Source: Apoderus coryli (Eukaryota > Arthropoda > Insecta > Coleoptera > Attelabidae). From it: 64,000 bases of DNA. Shown one piece after another: positions 35,715-48,399 of this stretch. Location: assembly GCA_911728435.2 (NCBI GenBank), contig OU452201.1:15500001-15564000 (forward strand), read 5' to 3'. Position numbers and translations under genes: made by a program. Each line of letters opens with the position of its first letter. Position 1 is the stretch's first letter. The notes beneath the pieces were generated by a model, which worked only from the letters and a program-made list of their open reading frames with translations, had not been told where the DNA came from and ran no database searches.

Positions 35715-36787
35715 TTACATTAACAAATGTTGAAAATGTGACCCATTTGATTCCATACAATAATACAGATTTTGTTCAAATCTATTTCTAACATTTTGTA
35801 GCATATCAGGTGTTATGTTTCTGCACTCTTCTGTAATGCGTTGGCGAAGATCTTCTATGGACTCGGGCTTCGTGGCAAAACATTTATTTTTTAAGTGCCC
35901 CAAAGAAAAAAGTCTAAAGGCGATAAATCCGGTGACCTGGCAGGCCATTCAATTGGGCCCCTCCTTCCAATCCACCGTCCAGGGAACCGGTCATCTAAGA
36001 ACTGTCTTACAGGAGCCACATAGTGCGGAGGTGCTCCATCTTGCTGGAAATAAAGCCGATCAGCAGTATGATTTTGGTCATCTTCTATTATTTGTGTTAT
36101 TAAAGGATCAATTGTGTCTTCAAGCATGTTTAGGTACACTTCACCAGTTAAATTTCCAGGAATAAAAAGTGGTCCTATAATATGATTTCCTAATATGCCA
36201 CACCAGACGTTTATTTTTTGAGGATACTGGGTATGAACCTCACGGAATAAATGTGGGTTACTGTCATCCCAGTAACGGCAATTGTGCCTATTTACAGCTC
36301 CATTCAAATAAAATGTGCATTCGTCGGAAAAACAAATGTTAAATAATAATTGCGGATCTTCAATTAAACGCTGGCTCATTGCTTCACAAAATTGCAGCCT
36401 TCTATCAGGATCATCCTCATTTAGTTCCTGTACTAATTTGATTTTGTACGGATGAAATTTGTACGCTTTTAAAATTCGTATTATGGACGAACGGGAGACA
36501 CCTGAGGCTTCAGCTAGTTGACGGGTACTTTGACTATGATCCATTTCAACATGCCCTAAAACAGCGACTTCCACAGCTTCATTTCTGATCGGTTTCTGCG
36601 GCTGGTGTTTTACATTACAGACAGATCCGGTATCTACAAACTTTTTAACTAACTTGCCAACGTACACATCATTCACATTTTTATCGGGATGTCTCTCATT
36701 AAATAAGCGAGCCGTAAGTCTAGCACTACTATTATTTTGAAAATAAAGTTTAACAATTTCAACTCGTTCTAGAATGGAATAAATCAT
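35715..36787 (-). pseudogene. DD41D mariner-like transposase, one frameshift
   Basis: Minus strand, start chosen at MIYSILERVEIVKLYF (36787), about 357 residues if the frame were continuous. Residues 1-110 form the helix-turn-helix DNA-binding region, including STRQLAEASGVSRSSIIRIL. The catalytic residues are D155 (CFSDECTF), D250 (YFQQDGAPPHY) and D292 (SPDLSPLDFFLWG). D250 and D292 have 41 residues between them, so this is DD41D, the spacing known from rosa-type mariner-like elements. The frame breaks after DFFLWG: one base is missing near 35899, giving a premature stop. The other frame resumes HLKNKCFATKPESIEDLRQR and runs to the natural stop at 35715. An open frame 13 codons upstream of the chosen start is possible but looks noncoding. 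Apart from the frameshift, all key residues are present. Confidence 0.9.
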
Positions 36788-37014
36788 TTTGTACGGTAAA
36801 AGTAAAATAACTTGAGAAGCAACCAAACTGAATCAATGAAAAGACTAAAATAAACGGTGTAAATTCTTTTTCTACACGTATCTGCAGTTTTTATTTCAAC
36901 AAAAAACGCAAACGATTAGTGAGGAATTTAGTTCTGATAAATAAGATAGTGTTTTTGAAATCCCGTTTTTCTTCAAAGTAAATAATTTAGAAATGATTGT
37001 AGTTGTTTTCAGTC

Positions 37015-37356
37015 GTAATAATTAAAACTTATTTGTATTTCTCATTAATACCAAAATTATCGGCTTAATGTCTTTAAAGTCGTTTTCGTATTAACTGTTT
37101 TAGTAAAATTCGACAAATAGGGTATCATTAGAAAGACAATTTTGTGTCCTTTCAAATGATATGTCATTAGACCCCTCTTTCCATTTAAAATTTTAGGGTT
37201 GTTACTCACCCCCGCTAGGGGGTTAAAGGCGCAGATCGAAAAATATGTTTAAAATGTGTCCCCCTCAAAAGCAAAATCGACGTGTCCGAGCATTTTCGCA
37301 TTCGACTACAAAAAAAAGAGAAAAGCTAGGTGCAAACTTTTCGTTGGACCACCCTG
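37015..37356 (+). repeat. Right terminal inverted repeat of the DD41D element
   Basis: Inverted match to 35271-35612, ending ACCACCCTG next to TATA. The open frame at 37245-37463 falls within this repeat and is not a gene. Confidence 0.9.
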
Positions 37357-37358
37357 TA

Positions 37359-40300
37359 TACGCACATCAACCTTCATTAATTTGTTATTGGATCTATCTT
37401 TTCTATTGTATGTCTTTTGTGGTTGATTCATATACAGAACGTCCATGTGGAAATGGAACATGAGTTGTATTTATAGTGTGCTTTTAATTGATATTGATTA
37501 ACATTAAAAAGCAATTCTTATGCCATTATTTCTGTTTATTGTAAGCAACGTGTGTATTTTTATATCTGAAATAAATTTGTGTTCGTTTTAGTAGATTTTA
37601 CGACTTCACACTATGTGATAATATTTGAGGGAAACTAACAGTCGACATTGCTGTTAGGTTTAAAGCATCGCTAGAGTAACTCTAGTGATCGACAAACTTA
37701 AAGTAGCTCTTGGAAGGAATGTTCTACGCAGGAATAAGAAACTTAAATTCCATTACAGTTTGTTAGAAATAACAAAATAGGTGCAAAAATTAGTTCAACA
37801 AACCTTTCCGAACAAAAACATTGTTTCGCAAATTTACTATTTTTGTGGTTCTCCAGCGACTTGGTCATATAATATGATATTCATAATTTACAAATTCGAT
37901 GGGAGAGCAAGCAAAAGAATTTTGTTTAACAATAGCCCAAATATTAAAAATTCATTACAGCATTTTGCTAGGTTAGGTTGTTGTTATTGTTTAAAACGTG
38001 TTCTGAAAGTATGATATTTCCAATTAAATAAATCAAAATACAGGCTTTATAAATTCGTTTTTTTATTATCAACTTATGCTAAATATGTTAATTTAAATAC
38101 AAAATGCGAAACGTGACTATAATTGTTTTTAAATTTGTTTACAGTTTTAATGAATAAACTAAATAGAAATAAATTATATTTTTGGAATAATAATTAACAA
38201 ATATATGTAATTTCGTCCGAATTGTAACAAATTTTATAATAATAACGGTATGAACTAACTGTTTAATACTGCAATTAATTTATAATATATTAATTAATAT
38301 TAACTTATTATTTGAACTGATAGATTTTTTGTTGTTTTGTTTATTTCAAATGCATATACCGAGTGTTTCACGGTTGATGGTACCTTAGCAGTTTTGGGAA
38401 GACCAAGCATACGATTGTTTTGAAAATTTCAGTGATTACTCAGATCAATTTAATATTTGTGCAACTTCCAGTTATACCGGAAGTTGATACCAACTTTCAT
38501 ATTTCGTATGTAATATCCTGTATATATATATTTTTTCCTTTTCCCCCTGTATATAATTATATTTTTTGATTTCTTATCTGGGTATTGTGTCTCCTTTCCG
38601 GAGATCTGTTTGGGACCAAAAAATAAATAAATAAAAATGATTTATTGAAAAACAGTTGAAAGATAGGCAAGTGTTAAGCCAAAATACTCCAAAATTGATA
38701 AGAAGTTCCAAAATATATGTACATGCAGGGTTCTCGATTTGGAAGAAGAAAGTTCGTATCAACTTGCGGTACATGAAAATTTATGCCGAATTTTCACTCA
38801 TATACCTTACTTCAAATGTATTAACCATTCGAACATAATACATGCACGCAACGTTAGTTGACCCATAGAATTATAAGTCAGCCGTCAAGTATAGGGTAAA
38901 GAACGGAAAATATACTTTTCCGTCTGTATGTAAGAAGAATATTACCGTTCCAAAAATTCTCTAATATATGTTTTCCTTAAACGAAAAGTTACAAGGTACA
39001 AAGTTAGTAGCTTTAATAATTATTTTAATAGGTTTTAAAGTTTTTGGGAGGAGGGAGTTAACTTAACTAAATGTGAGTTTAGTGAGCATAAATCATTGTG
39101 TTAGGTCTATGAGATTTGTTTTATGTTCATAAAATTAAATATGAAAAAGTTCCAAAACAATAGACTTATGCAATCTCAAAAACATCATTAATAATGCCTA
39201 TATAAATTCAATCTGATAATTTCTGTTGTAACAATAAAGAATTGTATATGGCACTGCAAAAAAAAGTATAAAAGTAAAATTCATTGCCCGCCATCATTAC
39301 CAAAACCTTTTGTCATTGCATTTTATGTGTATATATCAACATCTAAATCCATAAATGGAAGCTATGCGCAGTTAAAGAAGAGACAATCCCTTATTTTGTT
39401 TTCATTGTGTTGCTTGTACATAATATTACAGCCAAAACATCTCGGATAATGTTTTTATTTTAAAGAGAAGATTAAACAGAAGTTAATTATATAACCATAT
39501 CCACTTGATCGCCGTTGACGGGTTGCATATTCAACTGAAAAAAAATATATATAAAAATAGTGAAATATTTTCACACAAACGTTACAGTTATGTCTTATAA
39601 ATGGGGTTTTAATTATCCAAATAATATATGAAATAATTATATAATTATAAAATTCAATCCATTTTTGTAGTTTTTTTGTCACATTTCATACCACTGCAAA
39701 TATCTCGCATCAGCTAAAATTAAAAATGTATGCAAATAGTTTACTTTTCATATTTATATTCCAAAAATTGTTGTCATCACGCGTTCATATACATAACCGT
39801 TCCAGAGAGGTTCCTGTCTGGCAGACTTTGGATGGTTCAGCTAGTTGTAAATGACCGGTAGGATCTTCCCTGAATTATATATTTTTTGTGAACCGGCAAC
39901 TCTAGCCGTAGTAAAATTTTTAATGATATATGTATGTACATCCTTGGTGATAGATAGACATCGTTCCAAAACTTTGAGCTTTCAAACACCCAAAGAAAAT
40001 ACTGTGGCAATCGTAATATATTGGATTTTTAAATGTTTTTAAAACTATTCACAGAACCAATTCTTCTACGTCGCATTCAATAGAGGTATGTACAAGCATT
40101 GAGGGCATAAAATTTCCTTATACTTTCTCTGATTAATTTACACCGACTATAAAATATTTTAAATATTATGTTGGTTTAATCTTGTATACGTACATTTTCG
40201 ATATGTTTGTATCGTTCTCTATGTGTGTGTAAATACATTTATGAGGCTACTGAAAAGTAATATTCTCATAGCTCTCCGCATTTACATACACATCTTTCAT

Positions 40301-40539
40301 ACTTCGCTGTGCTGCTGCTTGATGTCCACTTAAAAATAATTGCCAACGTGACCGAAATTTGCGAAAATTATAATGATTGCTCTTGGTGTTAGTATCTTAT
40401 AGAAATGTACACCTTGGTACAACATACTTTTGAATGTTGTTACTTGCAGTTAGAAATAAATAATCGATTCAATTGTGTGTGAATATATGGAGTTAATGAA
40501 CATAGATTTTCCTCTAGGGCTATTTTTTAAATAACCCAG
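37359..40539. other. No gene recognised; one MITE-like fragment
   Basis: AT-rich. At 38360-38525 a segment starts GAGTGTTTCACGGTTGATGG, holds a palindromic CAACTTCCAG...CCGGAAGTTG, and ends AATATCCTGTATA. It looks like a decayed nonautonomous element. Other open frames (37781-38014, 39455-39682) carry no motifs. Confidence 0.4.
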
Positions 40540-40910
40540 CCGTTAATCCATTTGGTCAGACCCGATGATTTTGAGGATCATGAAGTTGCAAAATGTCTGC
40601 TGATCACACGATCTGTAAAATCATGTTTTCAGTGCCTTTGTGCTTATTATGAAAAGCTGAAATTGCATGGATGCATTGTTTACCAGTAACAGTAATATAC
40701 GGCTTCCCCATCCTGTATTTCATCAAAATGGATGAGGTAATGATTAAATTAGTTATTGAACCAAACCAAACAGTGACTTTTTTGTCATGAAGCCTATGTT
40801 GAACGATTTGAAGTGGATATTTTGTTGACCATATTCGATAATGTTAAACATAAATTATATGTGCATCGCTATCAGTAAATATTATTAATAATATTCCAGC
40901 TTCTTGAATT
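40540..40910 (-). pseudogene. Mariner-like transposase relic
   Basis: On the minus strand come TDSDAHIIYV, HYRIWSTKYP, HDKKVTVWFGSITNLIITS and MGKPYITVTGKQCIHAISAF. These follow the family order 'fsDEahFhl..yvN.qn.RiWg.enP', 'p.rVTVWcgi...giiGpfFFe' and 'g..vTVnG.rY..ml..f'. The residue after the first catalytic Asp is changed (SDA for SDE), one stop follows it, and frames shift. The part carrying the second and third Asp is absent. It is a separate, older lineage from the element at 35-37 kb. Confidence 0.65.
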
Positions 40911-40943
40911 CTTTTACGTCGTATTTTCCATGCCGTTCCAGTA

Positions 40944-41168
40944 TTAATACCGACTATCTTGATCTCGATGTTGTGAAGTGTGTATTACAAAGTCAGACAC
41001 ACGCCAAAGTTCTATGTGAGTGCCGAGTATGATTCTGTAAAGTAATCCACTTACAAGTGCTGAACTCAAATTAGGGAAGATGCCCCAGCTAATACTCACT
41101 AAAACTTTTTCGGTGAAAGGAGCAGAAACCCAGAAGAGGGAAATCGATTCCTCCGGAGCCGCTCCTTT
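40944..41168 (-). other. Uncharacterised 74-codon open frame
   Basis: Minus strand, no ATG near its start. It reads KGAAPEESISLFWVSAPFTE, then KVLVSISWGIFPNLSSALVS, then GLLYRIILGTHIELWRVSDF and a short tail ending SRY. GC content is clearly higher than in the flanks, and the mixed hydrophobic composition looks coding or repeat-derived rather than random. I do not recognise the family. It directly abuts the mariner relic at 40540-40910 but is not part of a known mariner domain. Confidence 0.3.
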
Positions 41169-44100
41169 CTAATCTGAAACTCAAAATTTAGGGATATAAA
41201 ATTAATAAAACAAGAGCATAATATATTTTTAGAAGAAACAGGAACTTCAATAATACATATGGATATTTAAAAAGTGTCTGTAACTGTTTCAATTTCAAAT
41301 CACAAAACAAATAAACACGTACCTAATAATAATGTAACACGGACGTTTTCAACATGCTGTTGAACCCGGCAAATAATATACAAACCACACTACTTGGCAG
41401 TAGTCCAAACAAATCAAAACGAATGAATAAATAATTGAGAACAACACAAAAAGAATAACATAAAGAAAAAAAGAAAAAACATTGGCATATACACCAACCT
41501 TGATTATGTAGCATTGGTGGCGGACCGATCCCACTTACGTAACTGGAAAAATTGTTATGCATATGGAATTTTTAACTAAGATATTATGATGATACCAAAT
41601 TTTAAATATTGTTTTTATAAGCCTTTTCGGCTGCGTGATGCTGAGCAAGAGATCGTCTTACAATCGTTTTCCCATTAATTAACAAGATTTTTGTGGGACG
41701 AATAAAAGGTCACTAGCTAAAATAATCGACTTCGTAAGAACTTTTGGCTAATGGTTTGATAAATAAAAAAGTATGAGCCAGAGTAGACTTTGATGCGGTG
41801 ATAGTGGATGGTTTGACAGACCTACATATATTTTGAGCTATTACCGTGTTTGATTTACAAAATGTACCAATCCTAGACAGATTCCTCAAAAGCGCCAACA
41901 ATGATTTTATATTAAGTATTTGTTCACACGAAATTAAAAGAACCCAACGTGATTTAGGTTGTTTTACAGTAGGTAGGTACATCGAGATTGTAACAAAAAG
42001 GCAATATCTTATCATATTTATGTAGTCGTCATTTAGTAAGAAAAACAAATACACGAGTAGGTTTAATATGATTATTTATTTAGATTAATGTGCATCATTT
42101 TAACTAGTACTACTTGCTCAATACAACAGTGAGTTCTGTTTCACAACAATGCAATGCATTAGTAGTTTATCTGACCTGTCATTTGTTTTAAAAAACAGTT
42201 TGAACATAAAATCATTTGTGTCTAGAAATATTATGGTTTATAAACAATGCCTCAGTCACAATTTTCGTTTTTCTCAATGTTTTCATGCTGTTTTGATAAT
42301 CTTGTTCTACTCCAGAGGCTATGCTCATCGATTATTCTAAATTATCGTTTGGAAATTTTAGAAAAAGTAATAGAGAAAAGGGGCCCTTTTTAGCTGCCTC
42401 TATTTGTGAATCTACAGGAAGTGGCTTTGACATCGTCGTCAAACGGTTGCGGTTCAAACTAACTAGCGTAGCATTGAGGTACACGAGACGTACGCCTATT
42501 GTAACATATAACTTATTTTCTATTAGGATTAAATTGGGCGATATTATTTATTGAGCAATCAAATTTATTAAGTGTATGCAAGCTATAACCCGATGATAAT
42601 GCTATACAATTATGTAGATGGTTCCGCCAAAAAAAGTCGGTGGAACAACATACGTTGGAGAATATATTCCAGAAGCATGCAGCTAAATATCAAATGGCCT
42701 ATGTAAAATCATGCTAGCATAGCTCATTGTCGTAGAAAAAGTTAACCGGAAGACTATGAAGGACAAAACAGTTGACACTACTGACTGGGAGAAAAAATGT
42801 ATAGTATCATTGGATGCTAGGCATTTTTAGTCTTAATATATTATAAGTATCTTGTTAACTTTATTTCAGTCATTAAACATGTACGTGGTCCTACTTAATA
42901 AAACAAACATTAAAGGCACGCATGTATAATTGTAATGAAAATATTATAAGTACAGTTCCTTTTGTGAAGGCTGCGTAGTGTTTGAAATATTAAATAGTTC
43001 TTGTCTAGAAAGTACCAAATCATCATAAATAATGAAATAGGTGTCGTTACTCTACTTCCATTTCTAGGTATAGATATTCATACCTTTTATAATATTGTTA
43101 TTAGGTACTTTAATTTCGAGATATAATAATTATTATGGAAAATGAGATCAAAGATCTAAATGAGATTCAATTATTTAGAATGCTTGTATATTAACTCCAT
43201 GAGTGTAGGAATTAACTAGCTTCAAACCAGTGCTAAAATTATTATAACAAATTGATACCAATACTTGCATACATTCAGATGGTTATTATAGTAGCAGCAG
43301 ACTCAAATACTAGTGGGATGTGGAGTTTCGCACGTAGGGCAGTCGATAAAACGGCGCTTGGCAGAGTTTGGCCAGTACAGTAATTTTCTTAAAAGCTGCC
43401 ATGCATTATGAACTAAGGTGTCAGGATAATCTACAATTTCGGTTCTATTCACATTTGTTAAATTAAACAAATAAACAAATTTTCAAAACAGAACACAGTT
43501 TCTTTATGTGTTACTTAGTAGACAATCAGACTACTAACAAAATTCATTAAAACTCCAATGGCGTTCAATGTCACATTATGTAGGTGCCTATTGGTAACCT
43601 AGATCATGTGCCAACGTATACATACATTGACGGTGTGTAAGATTAGCCTTTTTTTATTGTCGTACATCAGCTGCATACACATTGTAATTGTGGTATATGT
43701 ATTTTTTTATGTAAACATGATTTTGATATATTTATGTTCTTCATTTTGATACTTTTTTTTCCGAAATTGAGAAAGTAATTTGAAAGTTCATTATAATGCA
43801 TTTGGTAAACTTAACTAGTGCATTTCCGTCTTAAGATTATTAAAACGAAAGTGTTCTTGATTTAAAGCTCTTACACTGAAGATTTCAGTTTATAAGTTCA
43901 TGTTTAATTTTTGGGAAATATATGGTTTCGTAATCAAATTTAGAGTAATATTCTTAAAAAGTTTTAAATTACAAGTATATAGCAATATGAAAATATGCAA
44001 AAATTATTTATGTCTTTTTTTTTTTTTTCGAGTATTTTGATTTTTTTTTGGTTGTAGTAAATTTTGTTCATTTGTTTATGACAGATCAGACAATTTCTGT

Positions 44101-44438
44101 AATGTAAGGAATTATTAATCACATAACATCATTAACAGGCTCGCGATTTTGTGAAAAAATGTATTATACTTCTTTGATTTTTCTGTTAGAATTCACATAG
44201 TCTGTTGTCTTCTTTCGCCGATTTTTTTTTTTAATTTTTCCAAATTAACCAAAATGCTTTATGCTAAATGAATTTTGCAGCAGTTGCAATTGCCGAAATT
44301 GATTGATGGGTCACCATATAAATTCTTATCACATATTTGAAAGGAACTGCTTATCACCCTTTGCGTTATTCCTTACAAATTTAGAATTTTAAAATTAAAA
44401 TGAATATCATAATAAAATTGAATTTTGTTATGATATTA
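41169..44438. other. No gene recognised
   Basis: AT-rich with many short frames and none convincing. The stretch 42610-42830 (GGTGGAACAACATACGTTGG ... ACTGGGAGAAAAAATG) has higher GC and could be retrotransposon-derived, but no motif could be assigned. Confidence 0.35.
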
Positions 44439-44690
44439 TACTAGATTTCGAGAGTATGAGGACTACATAAGAAAAACACTAGGTATATTATAGCATTGCT
44501 TGCAACATTTGACAATTTGATTTTCGCTTCTTTGGTTTTACTATTAATAGTGTTATATAATGCAATACACTCTAAATAGTAAGCCTGAAGAAGCAAAAAT
44601 AAATTTGTGAAACGTCCGTCGCAAGGTATATTGTAGTGTTTTTCTAATAGGTATATTATAGTCCTCATGCCCACGAAATCTAGTAGCTAG
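44439..44690. mobile_element. 252-bp foldback MITE with hammerhead-like motif
   Basis: ACTAGATTTCGAGAGTATGA at 44441 is inverted at about 44660-44684 (...CATGCCCACGAAATCTAGT). The arms continue through GAGGACTA and the AAAAACACTA blocks, about 45 bp each with a few mismatches. Between the arms sits one CTGAAGA...GAAAC motif. The 77-codon minus frame crossing it is not a gene. Confidence 0.7.
44581..44626 (+). other. Hammerhead-like fold inside foldback MITE
   Basis: CTGAAGA (44585-44591), one extra A, a five-pair stem GCAAA (44593-44597) with TTTGT (44604-44608), GAAAC (44609-44613), mini stem III ACG-TC-CGT and C at the cleavage position (44620). Stem I pairs only two bases (GC with GC). 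The core matches C-U-G-A-N-G-A. Confidence 0.5.
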
Positions 44691-45694
44691 AAGTTGATAA
44701 TTAAGGACATAAAATATAAATAAGAATTATTATGCTTTCCTGATTATTCGTAAAGAAGTGCTAAAAATGTGTTTGAAAAATGTATAAAAATTGCAGGATA
44801 TTGAGATGCTACTAAATGGTTTAGTGATTTTACCAGTAAATTTATCATTCCCTTTGAGCCATCTTTGTATCAGTGTTTAAACAATGTTAATATATTTGGA
44901 TTAAATATTAACTTATCTCATAGAACTACTTGTAAGAAATAGTCTATTGAAATACTTAAGGTCGTCTATGAATACTTTTTATTACCTTGAACAAAAAGCA
45001 AATGAGAGACGGGCTTCTTTATTGAAATGTTTCAAATCGCTATATATTGTAATAAATGTAGGTATCAACGAACATTGTTGTGGGTGCAGCTTTAGAAGTT
45101 TAGTGGTGGGCTTTTAAATGTTAAAATCCGTCTTGAGTAATAACAAAATGAAATGTCAACAAAACAATAGCTAAACACGAATAACGAATTAAATATTCCT
45201 ACAAATAGAGACAATTTTTTAGGCTTGAACAAATTATATTACATATTATACATATTTTTAACATGTTATTAAAATTAGTGCAGTAAAGATGTTTGCTTTG
45301 TGAGACTTTAATATTGAGTTCATCCATCAGAAATTTTTTTTAAAAAAAATTACCAAAATTAGTAGTTATTATTTTTCTTGGTTGATATAGTGTCAAAAAA
45401 TAGCGTTTCAGATGACTGTAAATATTTAAATATCCCATTTTTTGATAATGTTTACATATAGAGAAAATGTTACAGTCAATTTTTTGAAATCTGCTAAACT
45501 AATTCTCAATGTCATCAATTAGTTACTCTCATTGTTTCAGTTTTAAATTTACCGTTATCCTTATACCTTATCTTGGAAACATGCATATTCTACCTAATAA
45601 ACACAAAACATGTCTCACAATTTTGGTCAAAATCAAAATTTAACTAATTCTTATTACATTTCTTATGCAATTTTATTACATTGTTTATATTATA
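44691..45694. other. No gene recognised
   Basis: AT-rich spacer between two MITEs. Confidence 0.4.
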
Positions 45695-46368
45695 CAGAGA
45701 GTTTCAAAAAGACGCGGCTATATTTAAGGGGGTGATTTATCAGATAATTTTATGAAAAAGTTCTCATCAACATACGTCCGGAAATGCATTATTTTTTACG
45801 ATACAAGATGTTATATTTTTTTGTAAATACGCCACTGACTGTCATTTAATTTTGTTATTATCTTGAGATAAAGCAACTAAAACTACAACTTGTTTATCTC
45901 TTGTATTTTTTTCATATGTTCTTCGTTTACGTAATAAAAATTTAGCTGGCGAACTATTTCAAAAATATAATAAAAATGAGGTGCATGCCGATCATCTATA
46001 GTGATTCATGTTAAGGGACTTCAACAAATTTGACAGATTCAAAATGATTGGCGCAGTCAAATAACATCAACGTTACTGATTTTGAGTCAAATTATTCACA
46101 AATATTCTTGGTATGTTAAAAATGTTCTAAATTTTTATCTCGTAAACGGAACAACATGTGAAAAAAATACAAGAGATAAAAAAGGTAGTTGGTTTTAGTT
46201 GCTTCATGTCAAAACAATAGCGAAATTAAATTGCAGTCAATGGCAAACTTTAACACCTTGTCTATTGGAAACAATGCATTTCCGGACGTATGTTTATGGG
46301 AACTTTTTTCATAAAATTACCTAAGAAATCACCCCTTAACTATTGCCGCGTTTTTTTGAAACACCCTG
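45695..46368. mobile_element. Long-TIR MITE, full-length copy
   Basis: The left end CAGAGAGTTTCAAAAAGACG and right end TTTTTTTGAAACACCCTG are flanked by TA on both sides. The inverted arms are very long: CGGAAATGCATT, ACGCCACTGACTGTCATTTA and CAAATATTCTTGGTATG-type blocks have their complement in the other half, so most of the 674 bp folds back. Relatives are at 5735-6396 and 10625-10715. The TA duplication and CAGGGTGTTTC end suggest mobilisation by a Tc1/mariner-type transposase. Confidence 0.8.
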
Positions 46369-48399
46369 TATATTATAATTTTCTAAAATAACATCAAACC
46401 GTATATTATATAGATAAATATAAGATCATTGTTTTTTATATCACTTTAAATTGATATTGTAACTGAATAAGTCCCAATTAAATAAAATTATAGTTAGTAT
46501 AGCTTTTATTCAATTGTGTCCATCTCCTGGGAAAAAAACACGAATTCCGCATCGAAACGTATGTTTTAAAAAACCATAAAGTTATATTTTGATAATTTTC
46601 TCTAACAAATTTTAAACAATGGTACATTCATTTCTACAGATATTGATATAATATTTTTCTTATCACAACAATTTAAATTGCTCCATAATTTTGAATTAAC
46701 ACCTCAAACCTTCATTAAATCATATAGATTTCGGTAATACATTTTACATCAAAACAATTTCATCATGAGAAATATCGATCTATTTTTATATTGGCCTCTC
46801 CCAATTGCAATGAAGAAAAATGGAAAAATGTAAAACTTGGACAATCACAGTTTTAATTACTCTAAGCAAACTTTTTGTATATTATTAAAAGCTCTTGTGA
46901 TTATAACTTTGCCTGTACGATTACAATGCTGCAATGCATTCTTTTACCTGTGTAATTTTTGGTGCGAGTTGCGAGTAATTTCGTATTATAGAAAAGTTTC
47001 ATATAGGATAACAAATAATTTAAACTCAAAGTTATATGTAAGCAGAACTATATGTCAGAGTTAAATTCGCGAATGAAAATGAACAAATGGCTAAGTCACC
47101 TCTAAGGAGTAAGGAGCAATAATTATAATATAATAATATATAAAAAAAAATATTTATATTTTAAACAAATTTTAAAATAAAAAGAAAAATCTTGAAGTAG
47201 ACAAAAATTTGTTTGTCAAAACGTCGAGGAAAAAAAGGAAATGTGACATGAAATAAAAACAACTTTATTTCACTTTTGTTGTTAATACGGACCTAAACCA
47301 TTCTTCGGGTTTAGGTTGGGTTTAGGTTGTTCATCATTATATGCAAAAACAAAAAAATAATTATAAGGATCATTGAATGACATATTTCTTGGAGATTGAT
47401 AAATTTGCAAATTTTCGCAATTCAGATTTCGGAAATAACATTCGACAGAAAATCTCATGTGGACACCTTTGAGTGGAAGTTTGCAACAGTTTCTGAATAA
47501 TAATTAATGTGTATAATTTTTTTCAATGAATTCGTAGAAATCTACCTTATCATAACTTAACTTAGTTGAAGGTTCAGGGTGTTACAAATTTAAGCATTAG
47601 GATCTAGAACTTAGTCTACCCTAGTAAACAAAAATAAGAGGTAAACTAGTGTCTTACTTGTGTTCAACATAATACAATTTGTATTATGTTGTTATACCGA
47701 CTACTTTAAAAGTTATTCATTCAAGAAAAACCGATTTTCAACAGCGCCCTTTAGAAGCCTATATTTAAGGAAGCACTGAAGGGAAAAAATATAAGAACTT
47801 GCCATCTTTTTTTTTTTCATGTTCTATCTGCATCTGAGAGAATTCCTATAGATATTCCGGGACACCCTATATAATTTTGATGATATTAAAGATGGTTTTA
47901 TTGGTATATATTAAAGATGGTTTTATTGGTATATTATGTAAACAAATAATATATTCAAAAAGGTTGCCTTATAATGGTTGTTGGCTGGCTGCCAGAAAAA
48001 GAACAAATTGCTGTTACAAGCAATTCTGAAACTAAATCCCATGATTTTGATCATACAGTAAAAATTAAGTTAGTTTGGATAATTTTGAGATGTACATCGA
48101 TTTTCAAATTCAATATTTTCCCGATTCTATCGGCCGGTTTTTCTAATGCCCTGTAAAAACAAATTATGTTTCTTATTGAACTTTTAATTTATATGTATCG
48201 CCCGGTGGTTTATAATAAAACCCTTGCATAGAATTCTGTCTGAGCAAGCACATGCCACCTTTTGCCTTCAGGCTGTTTTAGCTTTTTAAACAATAGAAGA
48301 ACAATATATTCGTTTTAACACCTGTTCTATGGCTTATGCTGCATTTCATTTCTTATTATTATTGTATTTAGTCTTTACACTACCTACTCATTACTACTT
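46369..48399. other. No gene recognised; weak element termini
   Basis: AT-rich. TTCAGGGTGTTACAAATTT (47573) and CGGGACACCCTATAT (47858) could bound a nonautonomous element of about 300 bp, although their inner sequences do not match. A 29-bp stretch (GATATTAAAGATGGTTTTAT block) is tandemly repeated at 47890-47935. Confidence 0.4.

Larger units (their letters stand above)
35271..37356 (-). mobile_element. Complete DD41D mariner-like element with 342-bp TIRs
   Basis: The element begins CAGGGTGGTCCAACG and ends CGTTGGACCACCCTG. TA lies on each side (35269-35270 and 37357-37358), the expected mariner target duplication. The inverted repeats are about 342 bp and almost perfect, far longer than the roughly 30 bp of classic mariners. 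One transposase gene on the minus strand fills the space between them. The near-perfect arms and single frameshift suggest a young insertion. It is an independent element between AT-rich flanks with no host gene nearby. Confidence 0.92.

Noticed and set aside
35815..36165. 116-codon + strand open frame
   Set aside because: Antisense of the mariner-like transposase.
37245..37463. 72-codon + strand open frame
   Set aside because: Lies within the right inverted repeat of the mariner-like element.
46530..46565. CCTGGGA...GAAACGTATG as another hammerhead-like copy
   Set aside because: The core is not CUGANGA and the intervening sequence does not pair.
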